Positions 32,792 to 40,622 of a stretch of DNA of 44,740 bases are shown piece by piece. Source of the stretch: Treponema sp. (GTDB lineage: Bacteria > Spirochaetota > Spirochaetia > Treponematales > Treponemataceae); contig JAILHV010000255.1 of the NCBI GenBank assembly GCA_024695625.1, positions 1 to 44,740 of the forward strand. Reading direction: 5' to 3'. The stretch's first letter is position 1. The number at the start of each line of letters is the position of its first letter. The notes beneath the pieces are model-generated. The model was not told where the DNA came from, did no database searches, and was given only the letters and a program-made list of their open reading frames with translations. The position numbers and the translations under genes were made by a program.

Positions 32792-33277
32792 ATGAGAGTT
32801 AGCGTAAAAAAGTTATTAAAAAATGACTCTGTTGTAGAGTGGTGCTGGATATTCATTTTACTTGGTATTATTTTTCTTGTCCTAAATTTGGGTTTTGGAA
32901 TTACTATAAGTAAAACCAAAATTTATCACGGGCGCAATTACTATATTGCCAATTTCGAGGTTGCCATAATTCTTATTTCCCTGCTGGTGGCAAGCATCCG
33001 CTTCTTTTGGCTCAAAAAGAAAATTACTGGCGGTAATCAGGTTACTGCAATAGTAAATAATTTGCTCGAAAAGAAATCTTTCTGGAAAAAGAATGCAGAT
33101 CTTTTTCTTAAGCTTTCCTTTGAAATGAATGGTGCTAATTTTGAAAAGGAAGTCCCCGTAAAATATTCTTCTGACCTTAAGAAAATCTTGGAGAAAGGCT
33201 CAACAGCAATTCTTGTAAAAGATCCTGACGCAGAAAAAATAGTTCTCCTGGAACTTATTTGTGACCTGGACTTCTAG
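32792..33277 (+). CDS. Small membrane protein, tandem paralogue 2
   Basis: 161 aa, the same plan as the gene at 32143: two N-terminal transmembrane helices (WIFILLGIIFLVLNLGFGIT; VAIILISLLVASIRFFW) and a C-terminal domain ending ILEKGSTAILVKDPDAEKIV. The MRVS start, RFFW motif and C-terminal block are shared, while the middle has diverged, so the duplication is not recent. No family is recognised and no ribosome binding site is seen. Confidence 0.75.
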   Translation: MRVSVKKLLKNDSVVEWCWIFILLGIIFLVLNLGFGITISKTKIYHGRNYYIANFEVAIILISLLVASIRFFWLKKKITGGNQVTAIVNNLLEKKSFWKKNADLFLKLSFEMNGANFEKEVPVKYSSDLKKILEKGSTAILVKDPDAEKIVLLELICDLDF

Positions 33278-33357
33278 CAAGAAATGTATCGCTATCGGTC
33301 AAGACCTGGTGGTCAGCTGATGACATGTCTGTGTAAAAAACACCTTAGCAAATTAAT

Positions 33358-33524
33358 CCTAGCCGGGATTGGAGGGGCGGCGTAGCCGTTGCTGGTGGTG
33401 AGGTCCCTGAGCGTAGTCGAAGGGCCGACCACCGGCAATGGAGCGGGTAAGGGCCCCGCGGAACCCCGGAAAGCCCGTAAGGCGAGCAGTCCCGAAGGGG
33501 CACTATTCAAATGACCTATGCTCC
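33358..33524 (-). repeat. Intergenic element, family 2, copy B, inverted (about 167 bp)
   Basis: On the minus strand: TTGGAGC, AGTGCCCCTTCGGG, TTACGGGCTTTCCGGGGTTC, ACCCGCTCCATTGC, an inserted hairpin with GGCCCTTCGACTACGCTCAG, then CCCCTCCAATCCCGGCTAGG. The inserted hairpin, with arms TTGCTGGTGGT and ACCACCGGCAA, makes it longer than the copy at 23166. It fills the gap between paralogue 2 and lepA; the frame open across it is not a gene. Confidence 0.7.
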
Positions 33525-33549
33525 AAAAAAAAATAAGAAATAGCTCCTA

Positions 33550-33578
33550 TAGTCAAAAGTTAATTTGTATGCTATAGT
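33550..33578 (+). promoter_or_regulatory. Probable lepA promoter
   Basis: TAGTCA, 17-bp spacer, TATAGT, then a short leader with CAGGAAA before the ATG at 33605. The -35 match is 4 of 6. Confidence 0.5.
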
Positions 33579-33604
33579 TAATAATCCAATCAACAGGAAA
33601 CCTT

Positions 33605-35407
33605 ATGAGAGATTTAAAATTCAAGCGCAACTTTTGTATTACCGCGCACATTGACCACGGAAAATCCACGCTGGCAGACCGCCTTATTCAGAAGGCAAAA
33701 ATAATCGAAGACCGCCAGATGATGAACCAGATTCTGGACAACATGGACATTGAAAGGGAAAGGGGCATAACCATAAAGAGCCAGGCCGTAACAATTCCCT
33801 ACCGCGCAAAAGACGGAAACGACTACGAGCTTAATTTTGTAGACACTCCGGGCCATGTTGACTTTAGCTACGAGGTTAGCCGTGCAATTGCTTCCTGCGA
33901 AGGTGCACTTCTTTTAATAGACGCAACCCAGGGTGTGGAAAGCCAGACCGTAAGCAATATGTATATGGCAATGGAACAGGACCTTACTATTGTTCCCGTT
34001 GTTAACAAAATTGACCTTGCTTCTGCCGACATAGAAAGCGTTAAAAAGCAGATAGACCACGACCTTGGCCTTGATTCTGCAGATGCACAGCTTGTTAGCG
34101 CAAAGACCGGGCAGGGAATAGACGACCTTATGGAAGCCATCGTTACAAAGTTCCCGCCGCCAGAGGGAGACGTAAATGCACCCCTTACCGCCCTTATTTT
34201 TGACTGCCACTATGACGAATACAGGGGCGTTATTGTTCACATCCGCGTAATGGACGGAAGGGTAAAGGCTGGAGACACAATCCGCCTTATGAGCAGCGGG
34301 GCAGAGTACAAGGTAGAGCAGGTTGGTCTTTTTAAAATCAAGTACGAGGAAACTTCTGCACTGGAGGCTGGAGACGTAGGCTATATTATTGCTGGCATGA
34401 AGACTGTTGCAGACGTGCGCGTTGGCGATACGGTAACTTCTGCTGCAAATCCTGCAAAAGAGCCGCTTCCCGGTTTTAAGGAAGTAAAGCCTGTAGTATT
34501 CTCTTCTATTTATCCTATTGATTCAAATGACTATGAAGAGCTTAAGGAAAGCATGGAAAAGCTAAAGCTGAACGATGCTTCCCTTGTTTACGAAAAGGAC
34601 AATTCGCTTGCCCTTGGAAACGGATTCCGCTGCGGTTTCTTGGGGCTGCTTCATCTGGAGATTGTGCAGGAGCGTCTTGAGCGTGACTTTGACCAGGTTG
34701 TTATTTTTACGGCTCCCAGCGTAAAGTACCGGGTAAAGCCTGCCGGCCGCGACGAGATTTTTGTGGACAACCCTGCCGACTATCCGGAAGGAAAAATAGA
34801 GGCTTCTCAGGAACCTTATATTAAGGCTTCTATAATTACCCCTTCTGAATTCCTTGGTAGCATTATGGAGCTTTGCCGCCTTAAGCGCGGTGAGCAGACC
34901 AACATGCAGTACCTGGACGAAAAGCGCGTGGAGCTTACCTACCACATGCCTCTTGCGGAGATTCTCTTTGACTTCTACGACAAGCTAAAGTCTTACAGCC
35001 GCGGTTATGCAAGCTTTGACTACGAGATTACGGACTACCGCCCAACAGACCTTATAAAGATAGACATACTCATAAACGGAAAGCCTGTTGATGCCCTTGC
35101 CCAGCTTTGCTTTAGACCCAATGCGGTTGAACATGCAAAGGTTGTCTGTGAGCGCCTTAAGGGAGAAATTGCCCGCCAGCAGTTTAAGATTGCAATTCAG
35201 GGTGCAATAGGAAGCCAGATTATTGCCCGCGAAACCGTTAACCCTGTCCGTAAGGATGTTCTTGCAAAGTGCTATGGTGGCGACGTTACCCGTAAGAGAA
35301 AGCTTTTGGAAAAGCAGAAGGCCGGAAAGAAGCGCATGCTTATGGCAGGAAACGTAGAACTCCCCCAGAGCGCATTCCTTGCAGTCCTAAAGGAAAAGGA
35401 AGACTAG
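33605..35407 (+). CDS. lepA: Elongation factor 4 (LepA)
   Basis: 600 aa, normal length. GTPase motifs: G1 AHIDHGKSTL, G2 RGITI, G3 DTPGH, G4 NKID, G5 SAKTG. The EF-G-like domains follow, and the LepA-specific C-terminal domain (GGDVTRKRKLLEKQKAGKKR) is complete. It is a translation factor that back-translocates or remodels stalled ribosomes. It is monocistronic here. Confidence 0.98.
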   Translation: MRDLKFKRNFCITAHIDHGKSTLADRLIQKAKIIEDRQMMNQILDNMDIERERGITIKSQAVTIPYRAKDGNDYELNFVDTPGHVDFSYEVSRAIASCEGALLLIDATQGVESQTVSNMYMAMEQDLTIVPVVNKIDLASADIESVKKQIDHDLGLDSADAQLVSAKTGQGIDDLMEAIVTKFPPPEGDVNAPLTALIFDCHYDEYRGVIVHIRVMDGRVKAGDTIRLMSSGAEYKVEQVGLFKIKYEETSALEAGDVGYIIAGMKTVADVRVGDTVTSAANPAKEPLPGFKEVKPVVFSSIYPIDSNDYEELKESMEKLKLNDASLVYEKDNSLALGNGFRCGFLGLLHLEIVQERLERDFDQVVIFTAPSVKYRVKPAGRDEIFVDNPADYPEGKIEASQEPYIKASIITPSEFLGSIMELCRLKRGEQTNMQYLDEKRVELTYHMPLAEILFDFYDKLKSYSRGYASFDYEITDYRPTDLIKIDILINGKPVDALAQLCFRPNAVEHAKVVCERLKGEIARQQFKIAIQGAIGSQIIARETVNPVRKDVLAKCYGGDVTRKRKLLEKQKAGKKRMLMAGNVELPQSAFLAVLKEKED

Positions 35408-35737
35408 GAAGAAATATTGTCTTCTGAAAAACTTTTTAATTACAAATGATACAAATAGTTAAACAGTATTCAGAAAAATAAGAGTGCAAGAAAAAATGCC
35501 AAAAACGCAAAAGAACTTGCACTTATTTCCAAAGCGAACAGTCTATATCTAGATGGAAATTAAAGTGAATAAAAGAATCTGGGTTCTTAGGGCGTTAGCC
35601 CTAAGCCGTGCCGGGAAAGGGAGGGGTTAAGGGGGACTTGCAACGAAGTTTCAAGCAGGGAAAACCCTCGCTTCGGAGTAGGGGGGTGTCCCTCCCCTTA
35701 GTTCGGGGTCCAAGGGCTCTCCCTTGAAAAGAGTTTT
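35408..35737. other. Non-coding gap with hairpins, no gene seen
   Basis: 35478-35490 and 35515-35525 (ATAAGAGTGCAAG/CTTGCACTTAT) form an imperfect hairpin in AT-rich DNA. From about 35580 it turns GC-rich with small hairpins (TTAGGGCGTTAGCCCTAA; CCCTCGCTTCGGAGTAGGGG). This block does not share the modules of the other intergenic elements. Confidence 0.5.
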
Positions 35738-37555
35738 TCAGTAAACACCAAGTATTTTTAGGAAGCTGCCTATTTCTGCCCTGACCCTTTTTAGGAAGGG
35801 GGTAGAAGTGCTTGCCTTGTTGCCGTCCGGAAAGTGAAGGAAGAGGTATTCCCTTGGCGAAAGTATGCCAAGTATTTGCCCGCTAAGGGTAGTGCCGTCT
35901 TTTTTGTATTCAGAATTTTCTCCCTTTACAAGCAAATCTTTAAGCTGTGTAAGCGCATCTTTTTCTTCTTTTATGTAGCTGGAAATAAGCTGCTTGTATT
36001 TTTTTTCTTGGTCAAAGTCTATTTGTATTTTATCCGATGAAGAATTTTTGTTTTGCAGGGATGCCACTGTCCAAACGGATGTTGCCGTGCATTTTTTTAG
36101 GTGCAGGTCTATGCCGCATTCCCCAATGTCGTAGAGGTTCTTTTGTCCGCCAAAGATTGCCGCAAAGTTTATGGCGTAGCTTTCCATTATTGGGGATGAA
36201 TACATTTTGCTTTCGTCCTTGCTTTTAACAGGAAAGGCTGGTGGCAGAAGGGATGCCGAATAGTTTGCAGCTCCGCTTTTTCTTGTGCAGTTTGCAAGGA
36301 GCCGTTTTGATGCCGCTACGTTTTTTGCATGTGTCCTTCCCGCTGAATATGAAAAGTCCATTCCGCTAACAAATACGCTTGTTGCAATGCTCTGCCTTAT
36401 TACAAGTGCAATGTAAACAGCCGTAAGTCCAACGGAGCCGAGCGGCGGTATAAGGTTTTGGATAATTCCCCTTTCTTTTATTGAATCAAGGTATTGGCAC
36501 TTTGCATATTCAGATGCAAACCAGATTCTCTTTTTAAAAAGGCGTGCAACCTGGGGACGGGAACAAAGGTCTGCAAAGAGGATGATTTGTTCAAAATCTT
36601 CTTTTGTAAAACTTGCGTATGACTCCTGGATTGCAAACTGGCTTTCTACCGCAACGATTGCATCCGGCCTTATTCCTCGCGCAAGAAGTGCCTGTGCCGC
36701 GGCATCAACCGCAATTATAAAGTAGCGGCCTGCTTCTATTTCTTTTATGAGCGGGGAGTTTTCTTTTGCAAAGGTTTTGTCTAGGCTTTCTCCTGCCCCA
36801 AAGACGATTATTGGTTTTAAAACCATTCCTGCCGCTTTCTGTAAAAAAGTGTCCGATGCAGATTCTTCTTTGCCAACCATAGAAAGGTTCTTGAATATGT
36901 TGTGGGAAAAGAGCCTTCCCATTTTTACTATTGTGATTCTGTTTTTCCAGTAGGATGCAACCATCTGTTCTGCGGCGTTGCAAATTGAAGTGTACCATTC
37001 CGCGTTGAACTGGGTTCCTGCGCTAAAGTCCAGCCTTAGTATGCGGCGGAAACTTCCGGTGGAAATTTTTTCGTTAAGGAATGCTTCAAATTCATCCAGC
37101 TGGTCTGAAAAATAAAAATGAACGTTTTCGGATTTCTCTTTAGAGTTCAGCTTGTCTTTTGCAAGGGCATATAATTTTCTGTCTGCTTCGATTGCGCATA
37201 TTTCATAGCCACCCTCGTCCTTGCTGCCGGCTTCATGCGAATCCTGCAAGGTCTGTGCAATCTCTGACTTTAATTGTTCAAGACCATACCAGAGGCAGGG
37301 TGAGCAAATTATGATGATTGTGCCGGGTAAAAATTTTGTGCCTTGGATAAGGGAAAGAACTGAGCGCGTGGGATTGTATTTGGAATAAAGATAGCGCCCT
37401 TTGTAGCGGATTGTTTCTGGCATGCCGCTGGCCGAGGATGCTTCAATTTGAATTTCCTCAGGCCATTTGCCGTCCAGAGGGAGAAGGGCTTTTCCTGCAC
37501 CAACTCCCGTTTGGTTTTGTGTATTCAAGCAGAACCTACTGGGCCTCTTCAGCAC
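35738..37555 (-). CDS. Maf/DUF115 protein (MptE-like fold), probable glycan-transfer factor
   Basis: 605 aa from a GTG at 37555. A TTG at 37528 with AGTAGG 6 nt upstream is a better-looking start and would give 596 aa; the choice is open. The middle (about 260-450) is the DUF115/6-hydroxymethylpterin-pyrophosphokinase-like domain of motility-accessory factors: PIIVFGAGESLD, YFIIAVDAAAQALLARGIRPDAIV, GSVGLTAVYIALVI, VFVSGMDFSYSAGRTHAKN. In Campylobacter, Aeromonas and Clostridium such proteins are needed for flagellin glycosylation, which is also reported for T. denticola. It follows the ppiD-like gene directly and probably shares its promoter. Confidence 0.82.
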   Translation of the reverse strand: MLKRPSRFCLNTQNQTGVGAGKALLPLDGKWPEEIQIEASSASGMPETIRYKGRYLYSKYNPTRSVLSLIQGTKFLPGTIIIICSPCLWYGLEQLKSEIAQTLQDSHEAGSKDEGGYEICAIEADRKLYALAKDKLNSKEKSENVHFYFSDQLDEFEAFLNEKISTGSFRRILRLDFSAGTQFNAEWYTSICNAAEQMVASYWKNRITIVKMGRLFSHNIFKNLSMVGKEESASDTFLQKAAGMVLKPIIVFGAGESLDKTFAKENSPLIKEIEAGRYFIIAVDAAAQALLARGIRPDAIVAVESQFAIQESYASFTKEDFEQIILFADLCSRPQVARLFKKRIWFASEYAKCQYLDSIKERGIIQNLIPPLGSVGLTAVYIALVIRQSIATSVFVSGMDFSYSAGRTHAKNVAASKRLLANCTRKSGAANYSASLLPPAFPVKSKDESKMYSSPIMESYAINFAAIFGGQKNLYDIGECGIDLHLKKCTATSVWTVASLQNKNSSSDKIQIDFDQEKKYKQLISSYIKEEKDALTQLKDLLVKGENSEYKKDGTTLSGQILGILSPREYLFLHFPDGNKASTSTPFLKRVRAEIGSFLKILGVY

Positions 37556-39053
37556 CAGAAATGAAGTACTTGAAGTATGTTGTCATAAAGTCGTCTACAA
37601 CACCGTCAAATCTCTTGAGGTTTGTCTGTGAGCAAGACTGGTCTGTCTGTGCAACGTTGGAGTCAAAGTTTGCGAGTTCTGCCGGCGGATCCTTCTGGAT
37701 TCCAGTGCAGCGTGCTACGATTACGTTTGAAGCAAGAACGAATGGTTCGCTCATTTCGTCTTTCTTGAGCTTGAACATCTTCTGCAGCACTGAATCGTTT
37801 GTGGAAAGGCCTGCAAGTTCAGCAACATCGGAAGGAGTTGAGTTGTAGAATGGTGAGTTTCCGTAGTTTACCGGGAAGGCTGCAACGTCTGCCTTTGTAA
37901 TGGAGAACTTTTCGCATGCATCGTCAAAAGAAGAAAGCTTTGCTTCGGAGATGAATGCCTTTGCGCGTTCAGAATAGAAGTTTTCGATGTAGCCCTTTTC
38001 TGATGACTTGAGGTACTCAAGAACTGTGTTTACGGTTGCCGCGTCTGTAAAGTCTGCAACCTTTGCATCGGAGTCGATGCGGAAGATTGTCCAGCCGCTC
38101 TTTGTCTGGATTACATCAGACATTGTTCCCTTTGCGAGGGCTACAGTTTTTTCTGCCTCTTCCTTGTTCTGGATTACGTTGAGAAGGCCGTAGTAATATG
38201 GAACGGAAAGCTTTCCATCTTTGTCTGTGTAGTACTTTGTTGACTTTTCGCTGATTGCATCTTCGAATGTAACTTCGTTGTTCTTAATCTGCTTGAGAAG
38301 GGATTTCGCCTCGTCCTCTCCGTCCAGAGTTACTGCTGAAATGTCAAGTTTCTTGAAGTAGTCTGGGTTTGCCTTTCCGTACTTTGCAGCTTCTTCTGCG
38401 GGGAAGTCGTTTGTGCTGAATGCGGCAAGCTCGAAGGACTTCTTGGTGCTGTCCATTGCGGCGATGAAAGACTTTTCCTTTGATGAAGCCTTAAGGCCGT
38501 ACATTGGGTTGCCGGAAACTTTTGTGTCGGAGCCCATAACGTCGTCGTTGTAGCGCATGAATGCCAGGTTTGTTGCGGCAGTCTTGCGGAGTTCAGCCTT
38601 TGCGGCATCGTCAGTCTGGTTGTAGAGCTTTTCTGAGTACTTGCCGTTCTCGTCAAAGAAGCGGGGCAGGATTGCGCGGTTGACGGCATCCTTTGACGGT
38701 GTCCAGTTTGCCTTTTCTACTGCGGCGGAATATACCATTGAGCGCAGGGTGCCTTCAAAAGCACCGGTGAAAATTGAATAGTATGTGTTCTGGTTCAAGT
38801 CCTGACCGTATGCCTTGTAGAGTTCAGCCATGTAGGAAACACGGTCTGCAAATTCCGTTCCGGCCTTGTATTCGATTTTCTGTCCCTTGTAGGAACCAAA
38901 GACAGGGGTCTTTCCTGCATGGGCGAGTGCCTCAAAAATCATGCTTCCGCCAGTGGGAATGAATACGATTGCTGAAATTACCAGAATAATTACGGCTCCT
39001 ATTTTTGCGCCGTCTTTCTTTGCTTTTTTAGGAGTTGTGATTTCTTCTTCCAT
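37536..39053 (-). CDS. PpiD/SurA-like membrane-anchored peptidyl-prolyl isomerase
   Basis: 505 aa. A cytoplasmic Lys-rich start is followed by one transmembrane helix (about 20-40, IGAVIILVISAIVFIPTG). A SurA_N-type chaperone domain (about 70-200) and a parvulin-type domain (about 215-330, with KGTMSDVIQTKSGWTIFRID) follow. A long helical C-terminus includes a second KKDEMSEPFVL element, typical of PpiD. It acts on exported proteins at the inner membrane. Strong promoter at 39132-39160 and GGATTCC leader. The 3' end overlaps the Maf-like frame if the GTG start is used. Confidence 0.85.
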   Translation of the reverse strand: MEEEITTPKKAKKDGAKIGAVIILVISAIVFIPTGGSMIFEALAHAGKTPVFGSYKGQKIEYKAGTEFADRVSYMAELYKAYGQDLNQNTYYSIFTGAFEGTLRSMVYSAAVEKANWTPSKDAVNRAILPRFFDENGKYSEKLYNQTDDAAKAELRKTAATNLAFMRYNDDVMGSDTKVSGNPMYGLKASSKEKSFIAAMDSTKKSFELAAFSTNDFPAEEAAKYGKANPDYFKKLDISAVTLDGEDEAKSLLKQIKNNEVTFEDAISEKSTKYYTDKDGKLSVPYYYGLLNVIQNKEEAEKTVALAKGTMSDVIQTKSGWTIFRIDSDAKVADFTDAATVNTVLEYLKSSEKGYIENFYSERAKAFISEAKLSSFDDACEKFSITKADVAAFPVNYGNSPFYNSTPSDVAELAGLSTNDSVLQKMFKLKKDEMSEPFVLASNVIVARCTGIQKDPPAELANFDSNVAQTDQSCSQTNLKRFDGVVDDFMTTYFKYFISGAEEAQ

Positions 39054-39131
39054 AAAGGGAATCCTTCTTTAAAAATATTCTTGATGAAATGCTCTTTGCC
39101 GACTGTAGCAGTAAGGCTTAGAGTAATACGA

Positions 39132-39160
39132 TTTTATCATTGTGCATATTGAGTGTCAAC
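39132..39160 (-). promoter_or_regulatory. Promoter of the ppiD-like/maf-like operon
   Basis: Minus strand: TTGACA, 17-bp spacer, TAAAAT; leader of about 75 nt. Confidence 0.75.
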
Positions 39161-39209
39161 AGAGCAAAAAGTTTTTGCGAAAAAAAATTAATTTTTTTTT
39201 AAAACCTTA

Positions 39210-39238
39210 TTGACACAAATTATGCGTTGTGCTATAGT
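39210..39238 (+). promoter_or_regulatory. tRNA-Asp promoter
   Basis: TTGACA, 17-bp spacer, TATAGT. The core TTGACACAAAT...GC TATAGT is shared with the tRNA-Leu promoter at 44638. Confidence 0.85.
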
Positions 39239-39249
39239 CATAATCACAC

Positions 39250-39323
39250 GGGGGCTTAGCGAAGCTGGTTATCGCGCTGGCCTGTCACGCCGGAGACCAC
39301 GGGTTCGAGCCCCGTAGCTCCCG
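39250..39323 (+). tRNA. tRNA-Asp (GUC)
   Basis: Acceptor arms GGGGGCT/AGCTCCC pair (one G-U). The anticodon loop CTGTCAC gives GUC. The T arm ACGGGTTCGAGCCCCGT is canonical. CCA is not encoded. Confidence 0.95.
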
Positions 39324-39331
39324 TATAAATG

Positions 39332-39360
39332 CCCACTTTTTTAAGTGGGTATTTTTTTTT
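39332..39360 (+). terminator. Terminator after tRNA-Asp
   Basis: CCCACTT (39332-39338), TTTT loop, AAGTGGG (39343-39349), then TA and nine T. Confidence 0.85.
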
Positions 39361-39399
39361 CCATTTTACAAATAGTTTACAAATGGAACACAACAATTT

Positions 39400-39472
39400 C
39401 GGGTAATAGCGCAGCTGGTAGCGCGCTACGTTCGGGACGTAGAGGTCCCCGGTTCGAATCCGGGTTACCCGA
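39400..39472 (+). tRNA. tRNA-Pro (CGG)
   Basis: Acceptor arms CGGGTAA/TTACCCG pair. Anticodon stem CTACG/CGTAG with loop TTCGGGA gives CGG. The T arm CCCGGTTCGAATCCGGG is canonical. CCA is not encoded. The gene at 39496 follows at once. Confidence 0.95.
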
Positions 39473-39495
39473 CCTTCTTTTTAAGAGGACTGTCC

Positions 39496-40512
39496 ATGCA
39501 AAGTGACGGTCCATTTTTTTTGCAAATGATAAGAAAAATAAATTTTATAACTGACGCAGCTGAGCGCAAGTCGATTGCGCGGAAAATCCTTGAATCCCTT
39601 ACAGAATGGTTTGAAGTGGCAGAAAGCAGGGAAGCTCTTATAGAAGAATCTGCATCGCTTCCTTTTTTTGCAGCTTATGTTGATGATGCCCTGGCCGGCT
39701 TCTTGTGCCTTAAAGAAACTAGCCCTGACACTGTAGACATAGCCGTTACTGGGGTTTTGAAGGAATTCCACCGTATGGGGCAGGGACGGGAGCTTGTTGA
39801 CGCTGCAAAGGCCTTTGCTGTAGAGAAAGGCTATTCATTCCTTCAGGTAAAGACCGTGCGTGAGGGCATGTACGAAAGCTACGACAAGACAAATGCCTTT
39901 TACAAAAGGGTGGGCTTTAAAAAGCTTGAGGTAATCGAAGAAATTTGGGATGAATTGAATCCCTGCCAGATATATATAATGAGCCTGAATTCGGCGCTTT
40001 CCACGATTGCATGCCGCCATAGCTACCGGGGACGTTTTTCCACTGACGAAGTGCCAGAGGAAGACCTGGTGGCAATCGCAAGGGCGGGACTTGATGCCCC
40101 GTCTGGATGCAACAAGCAGACTACCAGCCTTATTATTGTAAACAAGAAGGAAATTCTGGACAAAATAAAGGGTGTGATTGACCCGCCTGTAGCACAGACT
40201 GCCCCTGCAATGATTGTTGTCCTTTCGCAGAGGATAAACGCCTACCGTGACAGATGCTTTGCTGTCCAGGACTATTCTGCCGCAATAGAAAACATGCTGC
40301 TTGCGCTTGTGGAACTTGGCTACCAGAGCTGCTGGTACGAGGGCCACATTACTGACGAAGACAGAATCTGTGACAAGATTGCAGAAATCCTGAATGTGCC
40401 GGACGGATACGACCTGGTGTGCATTCTACCGGTGGGAAAGGCACTTGACCCTGTTAATGCCCCAAAGAAAAAGCCCCTTGGCGAGCGCATGAAATTTAAC
40501 GGCTGGAAGTGA
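39496..40512 (+). CDS. GNAT acetyltransferase-nitroreductase fusion
   Basis: 338 aa. Residues about 10-165 are a GNAT domain (FFAAYVDDALAGFLCL, VLKEFHRMGQGRELVDAAKA for the acetyl-CoA loop, YDKTNAFYKRVGFKKLE). Residues about 175-338 are an FMN nitroreductase domain (RHSYRGRFSTDEVPEEDL, LDAPSGCNKQ, DYSAAIENMLLALVELGYQS, LPVGKALDPV). Both parts look complete. AAGAGGA at 7 nt supports the ATG at 39496, and no stop or restart is seen between the domains. Substrate unknown; the fusion suggests coupled reduction and acetylation of one amine or nitro compound (inference). It lies right behind tRNA-Pro. Confidence 0.85.
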   Translation: MQSDGPFFLQMIRKINFITDAAERKSIARKILESLTEWFEVAESREALIEESASLPFFAAYVDDALAGFLCLKETSPDTVDIAVTGVLKEFHRMGQGRELVDAAKAFAVEKGYSFLQVKTVREGMYESYDKTNAFYKRVGFKKLEVIEEIWDELNPCQIYIMSLNSALSTIACRHSYRGRFSTDEVPEEDLVAIARAGLDAPSGCNKQTTSLIIVNKKEILDKIKGVIDPPVAQTAPAMIVVLSQRINAYRDRCFAVQDYSAAIENMLLALVELGYQSCWYEGHITDEDRICDKIAEILNVPDGYDLVCILPVGKALDPVNAPKKKPLGERMKFNGWK

Positions 40513-40518
40513 CGGGGT

Positions 40519-40590
40519 TGCTGTCATCCCGAACGCTACGCCACATTTGCACGCACTTGCTACGAATGTGGATTCGGGATCTGTAGAAGA
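40519..40590. repeat. Dispersed TGTCAT repeat, copy 2, with long hairpin
   Basis: TGTCATCCCGAACGC.. with arms ATCCCGAA (40526-40533)/TTCGGGAT (40573-40580) and CCACATT/AATGTGG, followed by CTGTAG. It could end transcription of both converging genes, but no T-run is seen. Confidence 0.6.
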
Positions 40591-40622
40591 TGCAACAAAA
40601 CTTTTACAGGCTGCTGAGTTTT

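Noticed and set aside
33313..33510. Open frame on the minus strand before lepA
   Set aside because: It lies wholly within an intergenic element made of GC hairpins.
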